A DNA stretch of 9,594 nt from Marmoricola sp. (GCA_030151765.1 JASLCW010000314.1:1-9594); one strand, 5' to 3'; shown: positions 1-6,346, numbered from the stretch's first letter. The notes: a model not told the origin generated them from the sequence alone. Numbers and translations: made by a program.

Positions 1-1
1 G

Positions 2-574
2 AACAATGCTCCGCTCTTCTCGAATTCGCACGGCACCCCGTGGTACATGCTCACCGTCGCCATCATCTTCCTGGTGATGATCCTGCTCGGGAACATGGAA
101 CGCAGCCGAGTCGGCCGGGCCTGGATCGCGATCCGCTAGGACGAGGAGGCCGCCGAGATCATGGGCGTGCCCACCTTCAAGTTCAAGCTCTGGGCCTTCG
201 GCACCGGCGCCGCGATCGGCGGCCTGTCCGGTGCGATCTTCGCCGGCCAGGTGGGCTTCGTGAACAACCAGAAGTTCGACGTCGTGACCTCCGTGCTCTT
301 CCTGTGTGCGGTGATCCTCGGTGGCTCCGGCAACAAGCTGGGCGTGGTCATCGGCGGCGCTCTCGTGTCCTACCTTCCCTATCGGTTCATCGAGATCGCC
401 AACTACAAGTACTTCATCTTCGGCATCGTCCTGGTGCTCCTGATGATCTTCCGCTCGCAGGGCCTGATCGGAGCGCGTGCGCATCTGCTCACCTACTCGC
501 GACGGGCGCGCCAGGCGACGCTCAAGATCATCCAGGGTGAACGCGAGACCGAGGCGAAGGAGGCGACTTCATGA
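2..574 (+). pseudogene. livM: LivM-type branched-chain amino-acid ABC permease, partial, interrupted by in-frame TAG
   Basis: This is the C-terminal part of a LivM-family inner-membrane permease; the 5' end lies outside the window. The frame is open from base 2, reading a hydrophobic helix (YMLTVAIIFLVMILLGN), then RVGRAWIAIR, a TAG at 137-139, and DEEAAEIMGVPTFKFKLWAF. LivM proteins normally read AIRE(D/N)E at this cytoplasmic coupling loop, so the TAG sits exactly where a Glu codon (GAG) is expected. Downstream the frame stays intact and family-like, with further membrane segments (roughly 190-260, 280-390 and 400-460) and a basic tail, to a TGA at 572-574. That stop overlaps the livG start as ATGA. 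An ATG at 161 could permit internal restart, but the product would lack the earlier helices and half of the coupling loop. The single-base lesion and preserved reading suggest a recent mutation or a base-call error. Confidence 0.85.
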
Positions 575-1467
575 CTGAGCACTTTCCTGATGCGATTCCG
601 GACGACGTACAGCCGGATGCCCCGCCGCCGCTCGACTCCGAGGCGGCCGAACTCGCCGCCGCGGAGCGCGAGATCGCGGTCGAGGTGGGCGAGAAGCTCG
701 TCGAGATCAAGGACCTGTCCGTCACCTTCGGTGGGCTCAAGGCCCTCGACTCGGTCTCCTTCGACATCAAGCGTGGCGAGATCCTCGGCCTCATCGGGCC
801 CAACGGCGCCGGCAAGACCACGTGCTTCAACGCGATGACGGGCGTCTACAAGCCCAGTGGCGGCGATGTCCTCCTCGAGGGCAAGTCGCTGGTGGGCAAG
901 AAGCAGCACAAGATCACCCAGCTCGGTCTGGCCCGCACCTTCCAGAACATCCGGCTCTGGGGCGAGATGACGGCGCTGGAGAATGTCGCGGTCGGCCTCG
1001 ACACCCGCCACAAGACCAGCCTCTTCGGGGCGATGCTCGGCAATCCGCGCCACTTCCGCGAGGAGAAGCAGACCATCGAGCGCGGCATGGCGCTGCTGGA
1101 GTTCGTCGGTATCCCCGACGCCGCGATGACGAAGGCGAGCGCGCTCCCCTACGGACACCAGCGCCGGCTCGAGATCGCCCGTGCACTGGCCACCGACCCG
1201 AAACTTCTCTGCCTGGACGAGCCCGCCGCGGGCTTCAACCCGGCTGAGAAGGACAACCTGATGGAGCTCATCCGCGCCATCAGGGCCGAGGGCTACACGG
1301 TGCTGCTGATCGAGCACGACATGCGCCTGGTCATGGGCGTCACTGACCGGATCGTCGTACTGGAGTTCGGCAAGCTGCTGGCCGATGGCACGCCGCACGA
1401 GATCCGGGAGAATCCCGCCGTTATCGCCGCCTATCTGGGAGAGGAAGCCGACGATGGCGCTGCTTGA
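571..1467 (+). CDS. livG: Branched-chain amino-acid ABC transporter ATP-binding protein LivG
   Basis: One of the two cytoplasmic ATPases that power LivHM-type uptake of leucine, isoleucine and valine. The 298-residue product shows Walker A GPNGAGKT (76-83), Q-loop Q125 in ARTFQN, an ABC signature read as LPYGHQRRLE (about 192-201), Walker B LLCLDEP (212-218) and the switch His in LIEHD (H249). The helical segment around 145-175 and the AAGFNPAE stretch after Walker B are LivG-like and separate it from LivF. E. coli LivG has 255 residues; the extra length is an acidic N-terminal tail of about 42 residues rich in Asp, Glu, Pro and Ala. The ATG is supported by AAGGAGG at 557-563, 7 nt upstream, and by its ATGA overlap with livM. 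The 3' end overlaps livF by 14 bp, so the genes are probably translationally coupled. Confidence 0.96.
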   Translation: MTEHFPDAIPDDVQPDAPPPLDSEAAELAAAEREIAVEVGEKLVEIKDLSVTFGGLKALDSVSFDIKRGEILGLIGPNGAGKTTCFNAMTGVYKPSGGDVLLEGKSLVGKKQHKITQLGLARTFQNIRLWGEMTALENVAVGLDTRHKTSLFGAMLGNPRHFREEKQTIERGMALLEFVGIPDAAMTKASALPYGHQRRLEIARALATDPKLLCLDEPAAGFNPAEKDNLMELIRAIRAEGYTVLLIEHDMRLVMGVTDRIVVLEFGKLLADGTPHEIRENPAVIAAYLGEEADDGAA

Positions 1468-2167
1468 GATCAAGGACATGTCCGTCCACTACGGGCGGAT
1501 CCAGGCCCTCGACGAGATCGGCATCAGCGTCGAGGAGGGCGAGATCGTCAGCCTGATCGGCGCCAACGGTGCCGGCAAGACCACGACGATGCGTGCCATC
1601 GCCGGACTGCTGCCCCTCTCCAACGGGTCGATCACCTTCCAGGGTGACGACATCACCAAGGTGGCCGGGCACAAGCGGGTCAAGCAAGGCATCTCACTGG
1701 CGCCGGAGGGCCGGGGCATCTTCCCGGCCATGACGGTGATGGAGAACCTCGACATGGGCGCCTACGGCCGCAAGGACAAGGACGGGATCAAGGAAGACCT
1801 CGACCGGGTCTTCGATCTCTTCCCCCGGGTCAAGGAGCGCTCCTCGCAGAAGGGCGGCACGATGTCCGGCGGTGAGCAGCAGATGCTCGCGATCGGGCGC
1901 GCGCTGATGTCGCGGCCCAAGGTGCTGCTCCTCGACGAGCCCTCGATGGGGCTCGCGCCGCAGTTCATCCGGCAGGTCTTCAAGATCATCAAGCAGGTCA
2001 ACGAACAGGGCACCACCGTCCTCGTCGTCGAGCAGAACGCCAACCAGGCACTCGCGCTCGCCGACAAGGCCTACGTGCTCGAGACCGGCAAGATCACCCA
2101 CACCGGGACCGGCCGCGAACTGCTGGCCAATCCGGCGATCAAGGAAGCCTATCTGGGCGTCGCCTAG
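1454..2167 (+). CDS. livF: Branched-chain amino-acid ABC transporter ATP-binding protein LivF
   Basis: Second ATPase of the branched-chain amino-acid importer, expected to pair with LivG on the permease dimer. The product is 237 residues, the same length as E. coli LivF. Visible motifs are Walker A GANGAGKT (36-43), the LivF-typical APEGRGIFP (84-91), signature MSGGEQQMLAIGRAL (137-151), Walker B VLLLDEPSMGLAP (157-169) and VVEQNANQAL (191-200), where Gln replaces the usual switch His, as is normal in this family. The start at 1454 gives the family N-terminus MALLEIKDMSVHYG and has a purine-rich SD (GGGAGAGGAAG, 1437-1446) inside the end of livG. An in-frame ATG at 1385 would add 23 unrelated residues read from within livG and is not preferred. 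The stop TAG shares its bases with the stop of the convergent regulator. Likely the last gene of the liv operon. Confidence 0.96.
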   Translation: MALLEIKDMSVHYGRIQALDEIGISVEEGEIVSLIGANGAGKTTTMRAIAGLLPLSNGSITFQGDDITKVAGHKRVKQGISLAPEGRGIFPAMTVMENLDMGAYGRKDKDGIKEDLDRVFDLFPRVKERSSQKGGTMSGGEQQMLAIGRALMSRPKVLLLDEPSMGLAPQFIRQVFKIIKQVNEQGTTVLVVEQNANQALALADKAYVLETGKITHTGTGRELLANPAIKEAYLGVA

Positions 2168-2757
2168 GCGCCGGCCATGCCGGGGCCGTGCTCGATGACG
2201 CCCTGGGCGACCTGCAGCATGCTCAGGCGCAGGTCCATCGCGGTCTTCTGGATCCAGCGGAAGGCATCGGGTTCGCTGATCCCGAGCTGACGCTGCAGCT
2301 CGCTCTTGGCGCGCTCGATGGCCTTCCGGGTCTCCAGGCGCTCCTGGAGATCAGCCACCTCGTCCTCGAGCGCGCGGGTCTCGGCGTACCGGCTCACCGC
2401 CATCTCGATCGCCGGCACCAGGTCGCTCTGACTGAAGGGCTTGACCAGATAGGCCATCGCCCCCGCCTCACGCGCCCGCTCGACCAGCTCACGCTGGCTG
2501 AAGGCGGTGAGGATCACCACCGGGGCGATCCGCGCACCCGCGATCCGCTCGGCCGCGGCAATGCCGTCGAGGCGCGGCATCTTCACGTCGAGCACCACGA
2601 GGTCCGGCCGCAGCTCCTCCGCCAGTCGTACGGCGGTCTCCCCGTCGCCGGCCTCCCCCACGACGTCGTACCCCTCCTCGGCGAGCATCTCCTTCAGGTC
2701 GAGACGGATCAATGCCTCGTCCTCGGCGATCACGACGCGGTAGCTGGGCGAACTCAC
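2164..2757 (-). CDS. pdtaR: ANTAR-domain response regulator, PdtaR-like
   Basis: Two-component response regulator with an RNA-binding ANTAR output domain; relatives bind paired hairpins in nascent RNA and affect transcription termination. The 197-residue product has a receiver domain (about 6-122) with acidic pocket E12/D13, phospho-acceptor D57 in LVVLDVKMPR, T84 in LTAF and K106 in VKPF. A coiled-coil linker (about 128-148, ETRALEDEVADLQERLETRK) and ANTAR helices (about 149-190) follow, ending with SEPDAFRWIQKTAMD. It matches the Mycobacterium tuberculosis PdtaR (Rv1626) pattern, including AFSQR(D/E)LVERAR(D/E)AGAMAYLVKPFS. The GTG at 2757 is chosen because it gives a normal receiver N-terminus; a longer frame to 2976 would translate through the tRNA. 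No SD is visible; TAGCCT lies 7 nt upstream, suggesting a leaderless message. PdtaR's partner kinase PdtaS is not in the window. Confidence 0.93.
   Translation of the reverse strand: MSSPSYRVVIAEDEALIRLDLKEMLAEEGYDVVGEAGDGETAVRLAEELRPDLVVLDVKMPRLDGIAAAERIAGARIAPVVILTAFSQRELVERAREAGAMAYLVKPFSQSDLVPAIEMAVSRYAETRALEDEVADLQERLETRKAIERAKSELQRQLGISEPDAFRWIQKTAMDLRLSMLQVAQGVIEHGPGMAGA
2167..2187. terminator. Possible bidirectional hairpin at the livF/pdtaR convergence
   Basis: GGC-g-CCGGC, a CAT loop, then GCCGG-g-GCC form an 8-bp GC-rich stem with one G/G mismatch. It starts at the last base of the livF stop and lies in the final codons of the convergent regulator. There is no U-tract on either strand, so it is at best a weak or factor-assisted terminator, and in GC-rich DNA it could be chance. 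It is the only obvious hairpin at this convergent junction, which has no spacer. Confidence 0.3.
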
Positions 2758-2770
2758 AGCCCGAAGGCTA
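2758..2770 (-). promoter_or_regulatory. Putative -10 (TAGCCT) for a leaderless pdtaR transcript
   Basis: On the minus strand TAGCCT (2770-2765) fits the actinobacterial TANNNT -10 pattern and is followed by 7 nt and then the GTG start. That spacing puts transcription start at or next to the start codon, and no Shine-Dalgarno sequence is present. No clear -35 box is seen. This is inferred from spacing only. Confidence 0.4.
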
Positions 2771-2788
2771 ACGGACTGGCCGATCCGG

Positions 2789-2794
2789 TAACGT
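2789..2794 (+). promoter_or_regulatory. Putative -10 (TAACGT) for the tRNA and possibly the LAGLIDADG gene
   Basis: TAACGT fits TANNNT and would place transcription start near 2801, five bases before the mature tRNA 5' end. No good -35 is visible. The 48-bp gap (2758-2805) would have to hold divergent promoters for the regulator and the tRNA. No terminator is seen between the tRNA and the ORF at 2915, so this promoter could also serve that gene. Confidence 0.25.
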
Positions 2795-2805
2795 TTGGCG
2801 TTGCC

Positions 2806-2881
2806 GCCCCGGTATTCCAACGGCAGAGAAAGTGGTCTCAAACACCATCCAGTGTGAGTTCGAATCTCACCCGGGGCACCA
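2806..2881 (+). tRNA. tRNA with anticodon CAA (Leu), class I fold, encoded CCA
   Basis: A full 76-nt cloverleaf can be drawn. The acceptor stem is GCCCCGG (2806-2812) with CCGGGGC (2871-2877), followed by discriminator A2878 and encoded CCA. The D arm is TTCC/AGAA with an 8-nt loop AACGGCAG; three pairs form, with C13-A22 mismatched. The anticodon stem is GTGGT/ACCAT around loop CTCAAAC, giving anticodon CAA at 2839-2841 (reads UUG, Leu). The variable loop CCAGT is only 5 nt. The T stem GTGAG/CTCAC is perfect, with loop TTCGAAT. Tertiary contacts are consistent: U8-A14, A15-U48, GG in the D loop with T55/C56, and T54-A58. Canonical bacterial tRNA-Leu has a long extra arm, absent here, so the charged amino acid is inferred from the anticodon alone. 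It is read antisense by the spurious upstream extension of the regulator ORF. Confidence 0.85.
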
Positions 2882-2902
2882 GAAGTTGTCGGTAGTGCCA
2901 GG

Positions 2903-2917
2903 CATGCTCGAAGCATG
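2903..2917. repeat. Perfect inverted repeat over the start codon of the LAGLIDADG gene
   Basis: CATGCT-CGA-AGCATG is a perfect 6-bp inverted repeat with a 3-nt centre, and its right arm contains the ATG start at 2915. It could be an operator for the protein's own HTH domain, or an RNA hairpin masking initiation. Six-base arms can arise by chance, so the functional reading is weak. Confidence 0.45.
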
Positions 2918-3646
2918 TACGACGAGTCCGTGCGAGCCTCCGCTCGCGCGCTTCTTCTCGAGGGCCGGTCCATCAATCAAGCCAGCAAGCAACTCGGGGT
3001 GAGCCGCGCCGCGATTCGAGAATGGCGTGATGCGGGACCTGGCACGGGCCCCACCTGCCCGGCACCGGCACCCAGCACGCCGGATTACGCGGCCCTCTTC
3101 GGCTTCTATCTGGGAGACGGGCACATCTCCCGAAACCGTCGCACCTTCTCGCTACGGATCTCCTGCGACGCCACGCTTCCCAGAGTGCTCCACGAAGTGG
3201 AGGACTGCGTCATGGCGGTGCACCCCGAGCGTCCCGTGCGCCGCGTACCGGCGCCCGGCGTCATCACCATCCAGAGCTACTGGAAGCACTGGCCCTGCCT
3301 CTTCCCCCAGCACGGACCGGGACGCAAGCACGAGCGCGTCTTGGGGATGACCGACTGGCAGTGGGCGATCATCGAGGACCACCCGGCCGCCTTCCTCCGC
3401 GGTCTCTTCCACTCCGACGGCGCCCGGGTCAACAACTGGGCCACCCGGATCGTCGCGGGTGAGAAGCGGCGCTACGACTACCCGCGCTGGCAGTTCGTCA
3501 ACGCCTCCGAGGAGATCCTCGGCTGGTGTACCGACGCTCTGGACCTCATCGAGGTCCCGTGGCGGCGCTCGGGGCGTCGTACCGTGTCGGTCTCCACTCG
3601 CCCGGGCGTAGCGGTCCTGGACAAGCTGATCGGCCCCAAGTCGTGA
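2915..3646 (+). CDS. HTH plus two-motif LAGLIDADG protein (homing-endonuclease-like)
   Basis: A 243-residue protein of a recurrent but, as far as I know, functionally uncharacterised actinobacterial type. Residues 8-40 form a predicted helix-turn-helix (EGRSINQASKQLGVSRAAIR, about 16-35). After a Pro-rich linker there are two LAGLIDADG-like helices, LFGFYLGDG (61-69) and FLRGLFHSDG (160-169), each keeping the acidic residue (D68, D168) that binds metal in active monomeric homing endonucleases. WPCLFPQHGPGRKHER (126-141) and YPRWQFVNASEEI (189-201) look like conserved family blocks. There is no host intron or intein frame, so it is free-standing. The ATG at 2915 is the only reasonable start. 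No SD is seen; the ATG lies in a small inverted repeat, 33 nt after the tRNA with no terminator between, so co-transcription is likely. Its last 169 bp overlap the convergent exporter gene. It may be an endonuclease or a DNA-binding regulator. Confidence 0.8.
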   Translation: MYDESVRASARALLLEGRSINQASKQLGVSRAAIREWRDAGPGTGPTCPAPAPSTPDYAALFGFYLGDGHISRNRRTFSLRISCDATLPRVLHEVEDCVMAVHPERPVRRVPAPGVITIQSYWKHWPCLFPQHGPGRKHERVLGMTDWQWAIIEDHPAAFLRGLFHSDGARVNNWATRIVAGEKRRYDYPRWQFVNASEEILGWCTDALDLIEVPWRRSGRRTVSVSTRPGVAVLDKLIGPKS

Positions 3647-4905
3647 CCGGGCGTCGGCGCAGCCGTCGTGCGCCCGGTCGCGCGCAGGTGCCACCGCCAC
3701 AGCAGCAGCGCCACCACCTCGTAGGCGGCCGCGGTCGACGCCAGGGTCACCAGCGAGCGCGTCACCAACGGTGCCAGTACGCCGGCGCCGAGGGCATTGA
3801 GGAAGAGCGCGAGAAAGGTCGTCGCCGAGGACGTCGCACCGCGGGAATCGGGAAAGAGATCCAGGGCTGCCAGCTGCAGGTTCGGGTAGCCCATGCCGAC
3901 GCCGACCCCGAGCAGCATCGGCCCGACCACGGGCCAGGGCATCACCCTTCCGCCCGGCAGGAGCACGATCGCGACGCCGACGATCGCGGCGACCAGGGCC
4001 ACCGTGACGGCGATCGTGATGAGTCGTTCGGCCGACATCCGGCCGGCTGCTCGCGAACTCAACCACGAGCCGGTGATCATGCCCACGATCAGCGGTAGGA
4101 AGAGCCACCAGAAGTCCTGGTCGCCGCCGCCGAGCAGGTCCACGACGACGATGGCGGCCGCGCCGATGTAGAGGAACCAGCCGCCGAACATGAAGGCCCC
4201 CGACCATGCGATCCGATGGAAGCCGGCCGAGCGCGTGACCGTCGCGAGGCCGCCCAGCAGGGCCTTCACCTGGAGCGGGGTACGCCGTTCGCGCGGGTGC
4301 GTCTCGGGCAGGACCAGCATCATCACCGTCGCCATCAGCAGGGCGTAACCGGTCACGAAGAGAAAGATCACCCGCCACGAACCCAGGACCAGCAGCCACC
4401 CGCCGATGATCGGCGCCAGCGCGGGAGCCAGACCGAAGATCATCATGATCCGGCTCATCAGCCGCTGCGCCTCGGCACCGTCGTACAGGTCCCGCACCAC
4501 GGTACGCGAGATGATCACGCCTCCACCCGCGGCGAAACCCTGCAGCACTCGGCCGACGAGGAGTACCGGCATCGACCACGCTACGAGACACAGCGCCGAC
4601 GCGGCGGCGTAGACCAGGAGCCCGCCCAGCATCACCGGTCGCCGGCCGATCGCGTCCGAGATCGGACCGTGAAAGACGCTCATCAGGCCGAAGGCGAGCA
4701 GGTAGCCGCTGACCAGCTGTTGGGTGGCATCGGACCCGACGCCGAAGTCGTGCTGGATCGACACGAAGGCCGGGAAGACGGTGTCGATGGTGAACGGCCC
4801 GAGCATCGAGAGACCGGCCAGGGTCACCGCGACCGCGATCCGGTGGCGGCGGCCCGAAGGGGTGATCACCCGGGCAGGCGCTGACCCCGCGCGCCGGTCA
4901 CTCAC
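3478..4905 (-). CDS. MFS multidrug exporter, Bcr/CflA family
   Basis: Predicted 12-helix inner-membrane drug:proton antiporter of the Bcr/CflA type; the substrate cannot be told. The 475-residue product shows motif A as GPISDAIGRRP (80-90), the family-typical RTVVRDLYDGAEAQRLMSRIMM (134-155) followed by GLAPALAPIIGGWL (158-171), and GYPNLQLAALDLFPDSRGATSS (339-360) in the second half. Helix 1 begins near residue 24 and the last helix ends near 407. GTG 4905 is chosen because it overlaps the pyk stop as GTGAGTGA, which suggests coupled expression in a pyk-exporter operon. Upstream in-frame ATG 4968 would lie inside pyk. E. coli Bcr is 396 residues; here about 68 extra residues follow the last helix, and the final 56 codons are antisense to the LAGLIDADG gene. 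That tail is Arg/Thr/Ser-rich without visible domain, so the original stop may have been lost. Confidence 0.88.
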   Translation of the reverse strand: MSDRRAGSAPARVITPSGRRHRIAVAVTLAGLSMLGPFTIDTVFPAFVSIQHDFGVGSDATQQLVSGYLLAFGLMSVFHGPISDAIGRRPVMLGGLLVYAAASALCLVAWSMPVLLVGRVLQGFAAGGGVIISRTVVRDLYDGAEAQRLMSRIMMIFGLAPALAPIIGGWLLVLGSWRVIFLFVTGYALLMATVMMLVLPETHPRERRTPLQVKALLGGLATVTRSAGFHRIAWSGAFMFGGWFLYIGAAAIVVVDLLGGGDQDFWWLFLPLIVGMITGSWLSSRAAGRMSAERLITIAVTVALVAAIVGVAIVLLPGGRVMPWPVVGPMLLGVGVGMGYPNLQLAALDLFPDSRGATSSATTFLALFLNALGAGVLAPLVTRSLVTLASTAAAYEVVALLLWRWHLRATGRTTAAPTPGHDLGPISLSRTATPGRVETDTVRRPERRHGTSMRSRASVHQPRISSEALTNCQRG

Positions 4906-6346
4906 TTCTGCGGTACGCCGGAGCCACCTCGTTGATCGCGTCACCGACCCGGTGGATGCGCAGGGCATTCGTCGAGCCGGGGATCCCGGGCGGCGAGCCG
5001 GCGATCAGCACGACCAGGTCGCCCTCCTCGACGCGGCCGCTGTTGAGCAGTTCCTCGTCGACCTGGCGAACCATCTCGTCGGTGTGCTCGACCGACGACG
5101 TACGGACCGGCTCGACGCCCCAGGTCATCGCGAGCTGGGCGCAGACCTGAGCCTCGGGGGTGAAGGCCAGCATCGGGATGGCGCCGCGATAGCGCGCCAG
5201 GCGCCGGGCGGAGTCACCGCTCTGTGTGAAGGCGACCAGGTACTTCGCTTCGACCCGGGCGGCGACCTCGTTCGCGGCCTTGGCGATGACGCCGCCGCGG
5301 GTCCGGGGCTGCCAGTCGATGGCGGCCATCAGGTGGAGTTCGTGGTTCTCCGTCGACGCGATGATCCGGGCCATGGTCCGGACGGTGTCGATCGGGTAGG
5401 CGCCGACGCTGGTCTCACCGGAGAGCATCACCGCGTCGGCGCCGTCGAGGACGGCGTTGGAGACGTCGGAGGCCTCGGCGCGGGTCGGCGCCGGGTTGGT
5501 GATCATCGACTCGAGCATCTGGGTCGCGACAATGACCGGCTTGGCATTGCGCCGGGCCTTCTCGACGACGCGCTTCTGCAGGAAGGGCACGTCCTCGAGC
5601 GGGCACTCCACCCCGAGGTCGCCACGCGCGACCATGAAGGCGTCGAAGGCACGGATGACCTCGTCGAGATTCTCGATCGCCTGCGGCTTCTCGATCTTCG
5701 CGATCACCGGGACCGTGATGCCCTCCTCGCGCATGATCGCGCGCACGTCCTCGGCATCGGCGGCATTGCGCACGAAGGAGAGCGCGACGCTGTCCACCCC
5801 GAGGTGCAGCGCCCAGCGCAGATCGGCCTCGTCCTTCTCGGACAGGGCCGGCACGCTGACCGGCACGCCCGGGAGGTTGATGCCCTTGTGATTGCTGACC
5901 TTGCCGCCCACGATCACGGTGGTGCGCACCTCGTCGCCGGTCACCTCGTCGACGCGGAGACGCACCTTGCCGTCGTCGATCAGGATGTCGTGGCCGGGGG
6001 TGACATCGCCGGCGAGTCCGGCGTACGTCGTGGAGGCGATGGCGGCGTCGCCGGGCACCTCGCGCGTGGTGATGGTCCACTTCTGGCCGGGCACCAGGTC
6101 CGCGGCACCGTCGGCGAAATTGCCCAGCCGGATCTTCGGCCCCTGCAGATCCGCGAAGATGCCGATCGGCCGCCCGGCCGCCGCACTCGCCTCACGGACT
6201 CGCTGGTAGACGGCCTCGTGGTCGGCGTACGCGCCGTGGCTGAGGTTGAGACGAGCGACGTCCATGCCCGCCTCGACGAGCTCGGCGATCCGCTCGGGTG
6301 AAGATGTCGCAGGTCCGATGGTGCACACGATCTTCGCTCTTCTCAC
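4898..6346 (-). CDS. pyk: Pyruvate kinase
   Basis: Cytoplasmic glycolytic enzyme converting phosphoenolpyruvate and ADP to pyruvate and ATP. The 482-residue product has the usual length. Active-site blocks are clear: RLNLSHG (32-38), D66 in FADLQGPKIRLG, K217 and E219 in VIAKIEKPQAIEN, D243 in ARGDLGVE, and T275 in ATQMLESM. The flexible B domain lies about 70-165, and the C-terminal regulatory domain (about 350-482) holds FTQSGDSARRLARYR (373-387) and GSPPGIPGSTN (450-460). The start is GTG, giving RRAKIVCTIGPA; no good SD precedes it, but TAGGCT sits 6 nt upstream. The exporter follows with an 8-bp overlap. In M. tuberculosis pykA (Rv1617) and pdtaR (Rv1626) are also close neighbours, so the pyk/pdtaR proximity here has a known parallel. 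Confidence 0.97.
   Translation of the reverse strand: MRRAKIVCTIGPATSSPERIAELVEAGMDVARLNLSHGAYADHEAVYQRVREASAAAGRPIGIFADLQGPKIRLGNFADGAADLVPGQKWTITTREVPGDAAIASTTYAGLAGDVTPGHDILIDDGKVRLRVDEVTGDEVRTTVIVGGKVSNHKGINLPGVPVSVPALSEKDEADLRWALHLGVDSVALSFVRNAADAEDVRAIMREEGITVPVIAKIEKPQAIENLDEVIRAFDAFMVARGDLGVECPLEDVPFLQKRVVEKARRNAKPVIVATQMLESMITNPAPTRAEASDVSNAVLDGADAVMLSGETSVGAYPIDTVRTMARIIASTENHELHLMAAIDWQPRTRGGVIAKAANEVAARVEAKYLVAFTQSGDSARRLARYRGAIPMLAFTPEAQVCAQLAMTWGVEPVRTSSVEHTDEMVRQVDEELLNSGRVEEGDLVVLIAGSPPGIPGSTNALRIHRVGDAINEVAPAYRRSE

Noticed and set aside
137..139. Pyrrolysine or programmed recoding at the livM TAG
   Set aside because: No recoding signal is visible, and a one-base nonsense change or base error is simpler.
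161..574. Separate small protein starting at ATG 161
   Set aside because: It is in frame with, and continues, the LivM sequence before the TAG; no SD of note and no sign of an independent protein.
493..1479. Minus-strand frame opposite livG (328 codons)
   Set aside because: Shadow of livG; low-complexity composition and no domain.
2806..2881. tRNA pseudogene or chance cloverleaf
   Set aside because: Acceptor, anticodon and T stems pair fully, tertiary contacts fit and CCA is encoded; only one D-stem mismatch.
2758..2976. N-terminal extension of the response regulator to an ATG at 2976
   Set aside because: It would translate antisense through the tRNA and beyond; the receiver domain starts naturally at the GTG at 2757.
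2915..3646. Intein or intron-encoded homing endonuclease
   Set aside because: The tRNA is uninterrupted and no flanking split gene or intein splice motifs are seen; the gene is free-standing.
3647..4591. Second minus-strand frame within the exporter gene
   Set aside because: Arg/Gly/Asp-rich out-of-frame reading of the exporter, without membrane helices.
4724..6301. Long plus-strand frame opposite pyk (525 codons)
   Set aside because: It is a shadow of GC-rich pyk codons; the minus strand encodes a complete pyruvate kinase with all active-site residues.
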